The position numbers and the translations under genes were made by a program. This document shows positions 52,620 through 61,612 of a stretch of DNA of 64,000 nucleotides, one piece after another. Under the pieces are notes generated by a model that had not been told where the DNA came from, ran no database searches, and worked only from the letters and a program-made list of their open reading frames with translations. Within the stretch, counting starts at the first letter, position 1. The number at the start of each line of letters is the position of its first letter. Source of the DNA: Primorskyibacter sedentarius (GTDB lineage: Bacteria; Pseudomonadota; Alphaproteobacteria; Rhodobacterales; Rhodobacteraceae); NCBI RefSeq assembly GCF_004342065.1, contig NZ_SLZU01000001.1:1-64000 (forward strand), given 5' to 3'.

Positions 52620-53795
52620 CTATGCGGATTTCGTCACGTCATGGCGATAGAGCCAATCGAAACGCCGCAACATGAAATCGGGCTGAAGCTGACCCAGCGT
52701 GCGCAGGCCCAGATGAGCGACAGCGCGCACCGGCCCCGGCCGGAGATGATAATTGCGCGCATTTGCGTTCGCAGCCTCAACCACGCGCGTCACGCGCGCC
52801 ATACGACGATCCTGATAACGCTGCAGCCGCGCCGCGACAGAGCCGGGCGCATCAAGCGCATCCGCCAGAACCCACGCATCTTCCAGCGCCATGTTGGCAC
52901 CCTGCGCGAGAAACGGCAGCGTCGGATGGGCGGCGTCTCCCAGCAGGACCACGCCATCCCTGGCCCAGATTTTTGCGACAGGATGACGAAACAGCCCCCA
53001 CAGCATCGGCGCCTTGGCCTGCGCAAGGATCTGGTGCACCTCCGCGTCGAACCCGGCAAAGGCGCGTCGCAGATTGGCCGGATCGTCAGGATGGTTCCAG
53101 CCTTCCTCGGCCCATTCCCGTCGCTCCTGCACGGCAACGACGTTAAGGCTTTTGCCGTCGCGGAGCGGATAGGTGACAACGTGCCGACCCGGCCCCATAT
53201 GCACGCGCGCATGTGGCGGATGGCACATTGCGTTGCCTACAATCGCCCGCCAGGCCACCTGCCCCGTGAAAAACGGCGCCGAGACGCCATTCAGGAGCGG
53301 CCGCATCACGGATCTGATCCCGTCCGCCCCAACCACGATGTCGAACCCTCGTGCTTCCGCATCGCCGAGCTGCAGAACCGGGCCATTGTCATGGCGCACG
53401 CCGGTCACCTTTTGCCCGGTGCGGATCTCCACCCCGGCCGCTTGGGCGGCATGGGCGAAGGTTTGGATCAGGTCCGCGCGATGCACGAACCAGTAGCCCT
53501 GATCCTGGGGAAGTGTCTTGAGATCAATTCTCAGCACCTCTTTCCCACGACGAAAATCCCGAAGCGCGATGGCGCGGGCGCGCATCGAAATCCGGGTCAG
53601 GCTGTCGGCGACGCCCAAAGCTTCGAGCACGCGCATCCCGTTGGGAGAAACCTGCAGACCGGCACCGACCTCGCTTAGCGCATCGGCCTGTTCCAGCACG
53701 CTGACCTCTGCCCCCCTCGCGCGCAGGGCAAGCGCGGCCGCCAAGCCGCCTATGCCCCCGCCAACGATGGCGATCTTGTTGCCCCGAATCGTCAT
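52620..53795 (-). CDS. FAD-dependent aromatic-type monooxygenase
   Basis: 391 residues, group A flavin hydroxylase. The GxGxxG motif is in IAIVGGGIGGLAAAL, the DG motif in VVGADGIRSVMRPLL and the GD motif in VLLGDAAHPTLPFLAQGANMALEDA. It resembles salicylate or 3-hydroxybenzoate hydroxylases, which add oxygen to a phenolic acid using NAD(P)H. No ring-cleavage genes are adjacent, so the substrate is open. The start is the ATG at 53795, with a TTG five codons upstream as alternative. It lies downstream of the dksA terminator. Confidence 0.85.
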   Translation of the reverse strand: MTIRGNKIAIVGGGIGGLAAALALRARGAEVSVLEQADALSEVGAGLQVSPNGMRVLEALGVADSLTRISMRARAIALRDFRRGKEVLRIDLKTLPQDQGYWFVHRADLIQTFAHAAQAAGVEIRTGQKVTGVRHDNGPVLQLGDAEARGFDIVVGADGIRSVMRPLLNGVSAPFFTGQVAWRAIVGNAMCHPPHARVHMGPGRHVVTYPLRDGKSLNVVAVQERREWAEEGWNHPDDPANLRRAFAGFDAEVHQILAQAKAPMLWGLFRHPVAKIWARDGVVLLGDAAHPTLPFLAQGANMALEDAWVLADALDAPGSVAARLQRYQDRRMARVTRVVEAANANARNYHLRPGPVRAVAHLGLRTLGQLQPDFMLRRFDWLYRHDVTKSA

Positions 53796-53812
53796 GCGCC
53801 AAGCTTTCAATG

Positions 53813-53841
53813 AAAAAACGCCGGAGCAAAAGCCCCGGCGT
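53813..53841 (-). terminator. Rho-independent terminator of dksA
   Basis: A 7-bp stem (ACGCCGG/CCGGCGT) with a 10-base loop is followed on the minus strand by a run of T. It lies 32 bases after the dksA stop. Confidence 0.85.
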
Positions 53842-53872
53842 CTTCAATCCGACAAATTTTAGCGTTTCGCGA

Positions 53873-54295
53873 TCAGTCGTCGCGATGAACTTTCTCGCGC
53901 CGCTCGTGACGCTCCTGCGCTTCCAGGCTCATTGTCGCGATGGGCCGGGCATCAAGCCGTTTCAGGCTGATAGGCTCGCCCGTCACTTCACAATACCCGT
54001 ACTCGCCCTCGTCGATACGGCGAAGCGCCGAGTCGATCTTGGCGACCAGCTTGCGCTGACGATCCCGTGTGCGCAGTTCAAGCGCACGGTCGGTCTCCTC
54101 GCTGGCGCGATCGGCCACGTCGGGAATGTTTCGCGTGCTGTCCTGCAATCCCTCGATCGTATCGCGGGTATCGGCAAGCAGGTCATTTTTCCAGCTCAGC
54201 AATTTGCGTCGAAAATACTCGAGCTGGCGCTCGTTCATGAATGGTTCATCTTCGGCCGGCTGATAATCGTCGGGAAGAAAGGTTTCAACTTTCAT
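53873..54295 (-). CDS. dksA: RNA polymerase-binding protein DksA, zinc-less type
   Basis: 140 residues. The coiled-coil core (MNERQLEYFRRKLLSWKNDLL through SALRRIDEGEYGYC) carries the acidic tip region, followed by a degenerate zinc finger. Only the first of four Cys remains (YCEVTGEPISLKRLDARPIAT), as in the Rhodobacter sphaeroides DksA with one Cys. DksA acts with ppGpp at the RNA polymerase secondary channel. The ATG at 54295 has GAGGGG upstream and matches family length. The ATG at 54346, also with a good site, would add 17 residues. Confidence 0.92.
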   Translation of the reverse strand: MKVETFLPDDYQPAEDEPFMNERQLEYFRRKLLSWKNDLLADTRDTIEGLQDSTRNIPDVADRASEETDRALELRTRDRQRKLVAKIDSALRRIDEGEYGYCEVTGEPISLKRLDARPIATMSLEAQERHERREKVHRDD

Positions 54296-54476
54296 TTTCG
54301 TCCCCTCATGCTGGCCATGATCTGAGTAGTCAACATTTTCAGACATCTGGCACCCCTCTGCGCGCAGCACTTACCCCAACCCTAAGGGGTTGTCACTACA
54401 CAATAGCATCGCGTTGCGGTGAAATTATGGCCGCGCTAGGGTGCGCGGGAAACGCAGGCCCGAGAGGCGGAAACCG

Positions 54477-55316
54477 ATGAAATTCGAAGGCACACGCGAC
54501 TATGTCGCAACCGATGATCTGACCATGGCGGTGAATGCCGCCGTCACGCTGGAACGCCCCCTTCTGGTCAAGGGCGAACCCGGCACCGGCAAGACCGAAC
54601 TGGCCCGGCAGGTGGCTGATGCGCTGGGTCTTGAGATCATTGAATGGAACATCAAATCGACCACCAAGGCGCAGCAGGGCCTTTACGAATACGATGCCGT
54701 CAGCCGCCTGCGCGACAGCCAACTGGGCGAAGAGCGCGTGCATGACGTGGCCAATTACATCCGCAAGGGCAAGCTCTGGCAGGCCTTCGACGCGGATCAG
54801 AAAGTGGTGCTGCTGATCGACGAGGTCGACAAGGCGGATATCGAATTCCCCAACGATCTTCTGCAAGAGCTCGACCGGATGGAATTCCACGTCTACGAAA
54901 CCGGGGAAACCATCCGCGCCCGGCACCGCCCCATCGTGATCATCACCTCGAACAACGAAAAAGAATTGCCAGACGCGTTCCTCCGGCGCTGCTTTTTTCA
55001 TTACATCCGCTTCCCCGACCCCGAAACGCTGCGCAAGATCGTCGAGGTGCACCACCCCTCCATCAAGGACGCGCTTCTGACAACGGCGCTGACCCAGTTT
55101 TACGAGTTGCGCGAACAGCCCGGCCTGAAGAAAAAGCCCTCGACCTCCGAAGTGCTTGACTGGCTGAAACTTCTGCTGGCCGAAGATCTGGGCCCTGACG
55201 ATCTTAAACGAGACGGGACCAACGCGCTTCCGCGCCTGCATGGCGCGCTGCTGAAAAACGAACAGGACGTGCATCTCTTCGAACGGCTGGCCTTCATGGC
55301 GCGCGGACAACGATAA
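54477..55316 (+). CDS. MoxR-family AAA+ ATPase
   Basis: 279 residues. Walker A is GEPGTGKTEL, Walker B is VVLLIDEVDKAD, and sensor 1 is in VIITSNNEKELPDAFLRRC. MoxR ATPases work with VWA-domain proteins as metal-insertion or folding chaperones. The matching CoxE-like VWA gene lies 3.2 kb downstream at 58544-59728 on the same strand, with five genes between. GAGGCGG precedes the ATG at 54477. It is divergent from dksA (181 bases between starts). Confidence 0.9.
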   Translation: MKFEGTRDYVATDDLTMAVNAAVTLERPLLVKGEPGTGKTELARQVADALGLEIIEWNIKSTTKAQQGLYEYDAVSRLRDSQLGEERVHDVANYIRKGKLWQAFDADQKVVLLIDEVDKADIEFPNDLLQELDRMEFHVYETGETIRARHRPIVIITSNNEKELPDAFLRRCFFHYIRFPDPETLRKIVEVHHPSIKDALLTTALTQFYELREQPGLKKKPSTSEVLDWLKLLLAEDLGPDDLKRDGTNALPRLHGALLKNEQDVHLFERLAFMARGQR

Positions 55317-55425
55317 CGTCACTTCCTTTCATCCAGCCCTCTCGCTGCGTCGCTGCTCGGCGTGGCTGGAGGGCGGGCCGCTGCCGCAGGCAGTCGGGGC
55401 GACCGAAAGCACGGCGAGGCCTAGA

Positions 55426-56319
55426 GTGTTCCACATCCTGACCCACAACATCCTGCCGGTCTTCTTCATGCTGGCCCTGGGCTTTTCCTTGGGCCGCGCA
55501 GGGACGATCAGCTTTGACGAAGCACGCACCGTCAACCGTGTTGCCTTTCTGATCCTCCAGCCCGGACTGATTTTCCCGCTGGTGGCCCAGGTCGATATCG
55601 CGCAATTCGATGTCCTGGCCCTTGCCACATACGCCCTCTGCCAGGCTTTCGGATTCACCCTGTCCTACATTCTGGCAAGGCGGGTCTTCCGGCGCGACCG
55701 CCTCGAATCCTGGCTGCTGGCGATGTCCGTCGTCTTCGTGAACACGCTGCTTTATATATGGCCGATCTCCTTCCTGATCTACGGAGAGGCCGCCTCCCTT
55801 CCCATCACCGCCATCGTCGCATGGGACACGGCCTTCTCATTCGCCTTCTTCATAATCACAACGGACGTCATGGCTGGCCAGTCACAGGGCGCCATGCGAC
55901 GCGTCGCGATGAACCCGGTGTTGATCGCCATCCTGCTGGGCATCGCCGTCAATCTTGCAGCCCTGCCGGTGCCAGAGCCTGTCCTCACCGCCGCGAAATT
56001 TGCTGGGGCGGGTGCAGCACCGCTGACGCTGTTTGCCTTGGGCGTCATCCTGTCACGGCACGCTTTGATGCCCTCCCCGGTCATCGCGGGCATGACCGCC
56101 CTGAAGGTTCTGGGATTCCCCGCGCTGGTCTGGCTCATGCTGGGCATTACGCAGCCCGAAGGCACGTGGCAGCCCCTTTTCGTGCTGGCCGCAGCCGGCC
56201 CGTCCGGCGCCATGGCCTTTTCTCTCGCCATGCTGCACGGCATCCGGACGGATGCGATCGCCCCGGTCGTCATCTGGACAAGCATCCTGTCTCTGATCTC
56301 GCTTTCCTGGCTGGCCTAG
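55426..56319 (+). CDS. AEC-family (auxin efflux carrier type) transporter
   Basis: 297 residues, about ten membrane spans in two five-span halves with the AEC layout. The first span is ILPVFFMLALGFSLGRAG, and a central NTLLYIWPISFLIYG crossover is followed by MNPVLIAILLGIAVNLAALP. These transporters export or import organic anions such as malate. The GTG at 55426 is the best start. The substrate is unknown and no enzyme neighbour points to one. Confidence 0.85.
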   Translation: MFHILTHNILPVFFMLALGFSLGRAGTISFDEARTVNRVAFLILQPGLIFPLVAQVDIAQFDVLALATYALCQAFGFTLSYILARRVFRRDRLESWLLAMSVVFVNTLLYIWPISFLIYGEAASLPITAIVAWDTAFSFAFFIITTDVMAGQSQGAMRRVAMNPVLIAILLGIAVNLAALPVPEPVLTAAKFAGAGAAPLTLFALGVILSRHALMPSPVIAGMTALKVLGFPALVWLMLGITQPEGTWQPLFVLAAAGPSGAMAFSLAMLHGIRTDAIAPVVIWTSILSLISLSWLA

Positions 56320-56550
56320 GCCGCGGCGCAGATGAGGGCAGCCCGCCACCCTGCCCCCGGCGCTTTGGGGATGACGCAAAAACCATCACATTTTGGCCAG
56401 AACCCGCCAATTCCCGCGAAATTCCTGCAAAATCCGCAAAATGCTGCCGTAAGCCTGTGCAGAAGCGTGTCACTTGCCCTATAGTAATGCAGACAGCAAC
56501 GATCCAACCATGGGTGACATAAAAACATCCGGGCGAGCAGGCAGGCGGGC

Positions 56551-57006
56551 ATGGTCGAAAAAGCAAAGGTGACGGTGCGCCCGTTGCGGCTCTCAGATGA
56601 AGCGGAATGGCGCCGTCTCTGGACGGGCTATCTGGATTATTACGAAACCAAACTGCCCGAAGACATCTATCAAAGCAGCTTTTCCCGCCTGATTGGCGAC
56701 GATCCACAGGACTTCAACGGGCTGATTGCCGAAATTGACGACGCCCCGGTCGGCCTTGCACATTACCTCTTTCATCGCCACGGCTGGAAAACGCAGAATG
56801 TCTGCTACCTTCAGGATCTGTATGCCGACCCCGCGGTTCGCGGCGCAGGTGTAGGTCGCGCCCTGATCGAGGCGGTCTATACCAAGGCAGATGCCGCAGA
56901 CGCCCCTTCCGTCTACTGGCTGACACAGGATTTCAACCAGACTGCCCGCAAGCTTTATGACCGGGTGGGCGAACTGACACCTTTCGTGAAGTACCAGCGC
57001 TCGTGA
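56551..57006 (+). CDS. GNAT-family N-acetyltransferase
   Basis: 151 residues, single GNAT domain. The acetyl-CoA loop is in YLQDLYADPAVRGAGVGRALIEAVY (Q/R-x-x-G-x-G/A type), and a C-terminal TARKLYDRVGELTPFVKYQ strand-helix follows. It acetylates an amine of unknown identity. The gap of 231 bases before it holds no gene but contains a likely promoter. The GTG start of the next gene overlaps its stop (GTGA), so the two are coupled. Confidence 0.86.
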   Translation: MVEKAKVTVRPLRLSDEAEWRRLWTGYLDYYETKLPEDIYQSSFSRLIGDDPQDFNGLIAEIDDAPVGLAHYLFHRHGWKTQNVCYLQDLYADPAVRGAGVGRALIEAVYTKADAADAPSVYWLTQDFNQTARKLYDRVGELTPFVKYQRS

Positions 57007-58373
57007 AACGCAGCCTCATCCTGTGCCTCGTGGTCGCGCTGACCGGCTGCACGCCATTGCCCGGCAAAAACCCCGCCTCCGCAGCCGTCGAACCTGATGC
57101 GCTACCGCCGATGGTCACTTTTGCATCACCGCGTCCAAGCCCGCCTTCCGGGTCCAACACCGATATCGCGCGCGACTTCCTTGATCTCAGCTTCCGGCTG
57201 GAATCCGGGCGCGACCTGCCGATCCTCACCCGGTTCGAGGGGCCGATACGCGTGCGTGTTACCGGTGCGCCGCCGCCCACGCTTCGCGGGGATCTCGACA
57301 GGCTCCTCCTGCGGCTGCGCGACGAGGCGGGCCTCGACATCGCGACCACCAGCAGCAGCACGGCCGAGATCACCATCCAGGCTGTGTCGCGCCGCAACAT
57401 CCAGCGTGTCCTGCCCACAGCAGCCTGTTTCGTGGTGCCCAATGTCACCTCCCTGACAGAATATCGCCGCCTGCAACGCAGCAACTCCATCACCTGGAGC
57501 CGCCTGCAACGCCGCAAGCACCTTGCCATCTTTGTCCCCAACGATGTCAGCCCACAGGAAATTCGTGACTGCCTGCATGAAGAACTGGCACAGGCGATCG
57601 GGCCGTTGAATGACCTTTATCGCCTGCCGGATTCGGTGTTCAACGATGATAACATGCATACCGTCCTCACCGGCTATGACATGCTTCTCCTGCGCACCTA
57701 TAACCACCCGTCCCTGCGCAACGGCATGACCCGGGACGAGGTTACCGCGCGCCTTCCCGCCATTCTGGCCAGCCTCAACCCCGAGGGCGAAGGCCGTGCC
57801 TCGCGCCCGCTGCAGGAAACGCCCCGTGCGTGGATCCACGCGATCGAAACCGCGCTTGGCCCCGGCGCATCTGAAACGGAACGCATGCAAGCGGGCAAAG
57901 AGGCCGTCCGGATTGCCACCGAACTTGGCTGGACCGACCACCGCCGCGCCTTTTCGCATTTCGCCATGGGGCGCCTGTTGCGGGGAACTGATCCGGACGC
58001 GGCGCAACTCGAAATCCTGCGCGCAGACCGGTTCTATGCCAAAAGCCCGCAAACCAAACTGCACCGCGCCTATGTCGCGTCGCAGCTTGCAGCCCATGCC
58101 ATCGCGCAGGGCAACGGCGCAGAGGCGCTGAATTTGCTCCGTCCGCATCTTGATACGGCGGCACGCCATGAGAACGCGGCATTGCTTGCAACGCTCATGC
58201 TGCTGCGCGTCGAGGCGCTGGAGCTTGTGGGCCGCAGGACCGAGGCCGAGGCGCTGCTTCTGGACAGTCTGGGCTGGGCGCGCTACGGGTTCGGAGAGGA
58301 TTGGGCCGTCTTCGCCAAGATGCACGAAATCAGCGCGCTCAATCCGCAGCACAAGAATACGGGCGGATCATGA
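57003..58373 (+). CDS. DUF2927-type lipoprotein
   Basis: 456 residues. A lipoprotein signal has Cys16 in the lipobox (VALTGC). A DUF2927 domain follows, with AACFVVPNVTSLTEYRR and a conserved DCLHEELAQAIGPLNDLYRLPDSVFNDD region reminiscent of a zinc-protease helix (HEE). The C-terminal half looks like TPR helices. It is anchored in the envelope. It is coupled at both ends: its GTG overlaps the acetyltransferase stop, and its stop overlaps the next start. Function is unknown. Confidence 0.82.
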   Translation: MKRSLILCLVVALTGCTPLPGKNPASAAVEPDALPPMVTFASPRPSPPSGSNTDIARDFLDLSFRLESGRDLPILTRFEGPIRVRVTGAPPPTLRGDLDRLLLRLRDEAGLDIATTSSSTAEITIQAVSRRNIQRVLPTAACFVVPNVTSLTEYRRLQRSNSITWSRLQRRKHLAIFVPNDVSPQEIRDCLHEELAQAIGPLNDLYRLPDSVFNDDNMHTVLTGYDMLLLRTYNHPSLRNGMTRDEVTARLPAILASLNPEGEGRASRPLQETPRAWIHAIETALGPGASETERMQAGKEAVRIATELGWTDHRRAFSHFAMGRLLRGTDPDAAQLEILRADRFYAKSPQTKLHRAYVASQLAAHAIAQGNGAEALNLLRPHLDTAARHENAALLATLMLLRVEALELVGRRTEAEALLLDSLGWARYGFGEDWAVFAKMHEISALNPQHKNTGGS

Positions 58374-58537
58374 TCTATATCGTTCTGGGCATCATCGGCG
58401 CGGTGGTTGGCGGGTTTACAGCGAAAAAGCGCAAAGGCGCGCGTGCGGATATCGCGCAATATGCTGCGGCCTATGGCATCGCCTTTGCCCTGCTGGGGCT
58501 GGTCATCACGGTGTTGCTCGACCGCTTCTTCATCTGA
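58370..58537 (+). CDS. Small two-span membrane protein
   Basis: 55 residues, a first span IYIVLGIIGAVVGGFTA and a second AYGIAFALLGLVITVLL with a basic loop between (KKRKGAR). The start overlaps the stop of the lipoprotein gene (ATGA), which argues that it is real. The next gene follows after 6 bases. Small proteins like this may assist the neighbouring lipoprotein or MoxR/VWA complex. Confidence 0.75.
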   Translation: MIYIVLGIIGAVVGGFTAKKRKGARADIAQYAAAYGIAFALLGLVITVLLDRFFI

Positions 58538-58543
58538 TCCGCC

Positions 58544-59728
58544 ATGTTCGTTCCCTTCTTCGAAAAGTTGCGGGACGCGGGTGTGCCGGTTTCGCTGCGC
58601 GAATACCTCACGTTTCTGGAGGCGATGAAAGCGGACCTTGCGACCTATGATGTCGAAGGGTTCTACTATCTCGCCCGCAGCGCGATGGTGAAGGACGAGC
58701 GCAATATCGACAAGTTCGACCGCGCCTTTGCCGCAGCCTTTGAAGGGCTGGAAAGCATCTCTCTTGATCACGTGCTGGAGGCTGTCGATCTTCCTGCCGA
58801 CTGGCTGGAAAAACGCGCAGAAAAACACCTGACCGCCGAAGAACGTGCCGAGATCGAGGCTTTGGGTGGCTTTGACAAGCTGATGGAAACGCTCCGCGAG
58901 CGCTTGAAGGAACAGCAGGGCCGGCATCAGGGAGGCAACAAATGGATCGGCACCGGCGGCACCTCGCCCTTCGGCGCACATGGCTACAACCCCGAAGGGG
59001 TGCGCATCGGTCAGGAGAAATCCCGCCATCAACGCGCCGTAAAGGTCTGGGATAAGCGCGAATTCCGCAATCTCGACGATTCCATCGAACTGGGCACGCG
59101 CAACATCAAGGTTGCGCTGAAACGGCTGCGTCGATGGGCCCGTGACGGCGCTGCTGACGAGCTGGACCTGGACGGCACGATCCGCTCCACCGCTGAACAT
59201 GGCTATCTGGACGTGCAAACGCGCCCCGAACGGCGAAATGCGGTCAAAGTGCTGCTGTTTCTTGACGTGGGTGGCAGCATGGATGCGCATATCCGCGTCG
59301 TGGAAGAGCTGTTCAGCGCCGCCCGCGCCGAATTCAAACATCTGGAATATTACTACTTCCACAATTGCCTCTACGAAGGCGTGTGGCGCGACAACCGTCG
59401 GCGCTGGAACGCGCAGACGCCAACGCTTGACGTCTTGCGCACCTACGGGTCCGATTACAAATGCATCTTTGTCGGTGACGCCTCCATGTCGCCCTACGAG
59501 ATCGCTTATCCCGGCGGCGCGAACGAACATTGGAACGCCGAATCCGGCCAGACCTGGCTGACGCGTGCGCGTGAACAATGGCCGTCGAACCTGTGGCTGA
59601 ACCCGGTGCCCGAGGCGCATTGGGACTACACCCATTCGATCTCGATGATCCGGGAGATTTTCGACGACAACATGGTGCCGATGACGCTCGAAGGGCTGGA
59701 GCGCGGAATGCGCAACCTCACGCGCTGA
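58544..59728 (+). CDS. CoxE-like VWA-domain protein (MoxR partner)
   Basis: 394 residues. The N-terminal helical region starts FFEKLRDAGVPVSLREYLTFLEAM. The C-terminal VWA domain carries a variant MIDAS motif in LLFLDVGGSMDAHI (Gly replaces the first Ser, as is usual in this family). CoxE-type proteins team with MoxR ATPases in cofactor insertion into metalloenzymes. The MoxR gene is at 54477. No carbon monoxide dehydrogenase or other obvious client gene is in view. Confidence 0.9.
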   Translation: MFVPFFEKLRDAGVPVSLREYLTFLEAMKADLATYDVEGFYYLARSAMVKDERNIDKFDRAFAAAFEGLESISLDHVLEAVDLPADWLEKRAEKHLTAEERAEIEALGGFDKLMETLRERLKEQQGRHQGGNKWIGTGGTSPFGAHGYNPEGVRIGQEKSRHQRAVKVWDKREFRNLDDSIELGTRNIKVALKRLRRWARDGAADELDLDGTIRSTAEHGYLDVQTRPERRNAVKVLLFLDVGGSMDAHIRVVEELFSAARAEFKHLEYYYFHNCLYEGVWRDNRRRWNAQTPTLDVLRTYGSDYKCIFVGDASMSPYEIAYPGGANEHWNAESGQTWLTRAREQWPSNLWLNPVPEAHWDYTHSISMIREIFDDNMVPMTLEGLERGMRNLTR

Positions 59729-59810
59729 GATTTCCCTGTCATCCCCGGAACGTTTGCCCCCCGGCCTGCGTTGGTCTCGACCTTCCTGAACTCGCGAAGA
59801 GGAGTATCCG

Positions 59811-60239
59811 ATGATCAACAAGCAAGGGTCCGCCAAGTGGACCGGTGACCTGAAGTCCGGCAAGGGCCATGTCTCCACCGAATCCGGCGCGCTTGCCGAC
59901 CAGCCTTACGGCTTCAACACCCGGTTCGAAGGCCAGGCCGGAACCAACCCCGAGGAATTGCTGGGCGCCGCGCATGCCAGCTGTTTCTCCATGGCGCTGT
60001 CGCTGGTGCTGGCTGACTACGGCGCCACAGCGGATGAGATCAACACCACAGCCACCGTCTCGCTCGACAAGGAAGGCGACGGGTTCGCGGTCAAGAAGGT
60101 ACATCTGGACCTCTCGGCCCGCATCCCTGACCTTGACGAGGCGGCGTTCCAGACTGCTGCCAATGCCGCGAAAGAGGGCTGCCCGGTGTCAAAACTCTTC
60201 AAGGGTGCTGAGATCACGCTGGACGCCAAGCTGCTCTGA
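59811..60239 (+). CDS. OsmC-family peroxiredoxin
   Basis: 142 residues, OsmC fold with the two redox Cys: AAHASCFSMALS and EGCPVSKLFK, plus the catalytic Arg in NTRFEG. It reduces organic hydroperoxides in the cytoplasm using dithiol donors. GAGGAG precedes the ATG at 59811. It appears to be its own transcription unit, with 82 bases after the VWA gene. Confidence 0.92.
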   Translation: MINKQGSAKWTGDLKSGKGHVSTESGALADQPYGFNTRFEGQAGTNPEELLGAAHASCFSMALSLVLADYGATADEINTTATVSLDKEGDGFAVKKVHLDLSARIPDLDEAAFQTAANAAKEGCPVSKLFKGAEITLDAKLL

Positions 60240-60301
60240 CAATATCGGGCGCGCGCCTGTTGTGGCTTGCCCTGAGCATGCGCGCGCCCCATATCTGAGG
60301 G

Positions 60302-60985
60302 ATGCTGAAGTTCACGCCCATCCTCCTCGCCCTGCTATACGCGTTCGCGCTTTACCATTTTTCCGCGTGGCGCACCCGCAAGGAACTGGACGATAAATCC
60401 ACCGAACTGGCCGATCCGCAGCTCAAGGCGGTCACGGATCGCCTGGCCTCTGCGCTCGATCTGCCCCGCATTCGGGTGCATATCTACGAGATCGACCCGG
60501 TCAACGGGCTTGCCGCGCCGGACGGCCGGATTTTCATAACCCGCGGGTTTTATCGCAAATACCAGACGGGCGAGGTCACGGCCGAGGAGATCGCCTCTGT
60601 CATCGCGCATGAGCTTGGCCATGTCGCGCTTGGCCACACCCGGCGCCGGATGATCGATTTCTCCGGCCAGAACGCATTGCGCACCGCGCTGGCCATGCTT
60701 CTTAGCCGGTTTCTGCCCGGGATCGGCGTCCTGATCGCGAATGCGTTGACCAGCCTTCTCGCAGCCCGGCTCAGCCGCGGCGATGAATACGAGGCCGACG
60801 CCTACGCGGCGGCTCTGCTCACGAAGGTGGGAATCGGCACTGCCCCGCAGATTTCCCTTTTCGAGAAACTCGATGCGCTAACCAAGGCGCGTTCGGGTGC
60901 CGCACCTGCCTGGTTGATGAGCCATCCAAAGACCAACGAGCGTATAGCGGCCATTCAAACCCTGTCCGATCGCTGGCAGGCCTGA
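60302..60985 (+). CDS. M48-family zinc metallopeptidase
   Basis: 227 residues. The zinc motif is VIAHELGHVALGH with the third ligand Glu in RGDEYEADAYA. One N-terminal membrane anchor (FTPILLALLYAFALYHF) and a hydrophobic hairpin (LLSRFLPGIGVLIANALTSLLA) suggest membrane quality control, as in HtpX/Oma1-like proteins, though it is shorter than HtpX. Which side of the membrane the active site faces is uncertain. Confidence 0.88.
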   Translation: MLKFTPILLALLYAFALYHFSAWRTRKELDDKSTELADPQLKAVTDRLASALDLPRIRVHIYEIDPVNGLAAPDGRIFITRGFYRKYQTGEVTAEEIASVIAHELGHVALGHTRRRMIDFSGQNALRTALAMLLSRFLPGIGVLIANALTSLLAARLSRGDEYEADAYAAALLTKVGIGTAPQISLFEKLDALTKARSGAAPAWLMSHPKTNERIAAIQTLSDRWQA

Positions 60986-61069
60986 AACCATAACCTTCAT
61001 CTGCGAACGCGATATGCGACAATCAGGCGGGGCTCCGGCCTCTCTGCGACCATCCCGACCCGGCTGAGG

Positions 61070-61612
61070 TCAGACGGTCAGTGCCTTGCCCAGACGCGGC
61101 AGCCGGGCCTTCTTCATCAATGCCCGCATGGTCCAGTCCTCCCCCGAAAGCCTGCGCGCCTCGGCCAGGACCGCATCGGCCACGGGCCGCACGCGGTCCG
61201 GGTCCGCCTCGAAACAGCCCAGCAGGAAGGCGTCAGGGTCTGCTCTGGACAGGCCCTCCTCTGCCAGAAGACCGCGCGGGAAATCCTTGGCATTCATGGT
61301 CAGGATCAGGTCGGCAGACCCGGCAATGGCCGCCGCCAGCACATGTATGTCATTGGGATCGGGAAGCCACAGGCGCTTTGACACCCCGTCATGCACCCGG
61401 ATTTCAGACCGTGGCCAGGCGGCCTGCAGCAACGCGATTTCACCGCGCGCCTGTGCTTCGCCTTCCGGGCCCAGCTTGCGTGCCGCCAGCGCCCATTCCT
61501 CCAGCAATCGCGCCGACCATTGTGGCTCGAACGCGCCGGTGGCCGCGACGCCCATGACCATTTCCCGCATCACCGTCGGGAAGAGCACGCAAGCGTCGAT
61601 CAGCACTCTCAC
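61070..61612 (-). CDS. PIN-domain protein (RSP_2648 family)
   Basis: 180 residues. PIN acidic residues are visible in VLIDACVLFP, LPDPNDIHVLAAAIAG and SADLILTMNAKDFP, the pattern of PIN ribonucleases. The GTG start at 61612 overlaps the stop of the rRNA methyltransferase gene (GTGA), so it is translated with it. No antitoxin gene precedes it, so a stand-alone RNase or RNA quality-control role is more likely than a toxin-antitoxin system. Confidence 0.83.
   Translation of the reverse strand: MRVLIDACVLFPTVMREMVMGVAATGAFEPQWSARLLEEWALAARKLGPEGEAQARGEIALLQAAWPRSEIRVHDGVSKRLWLPDPNDIHVLAAAIAGSADLILTMNAKDFPRGLLAEEGLSRADPDAFLLGCFEADPDRVRPVADAVLAEARRLSGEDWTMRALMKKARLPRLGKALTV

Noticed and set aside
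61070-61612. PIN protein considered as a VapC toxin
   Set aside because: No small antitoxin gene precedes it; it is coupled to an rRNA methyltransferase instead.
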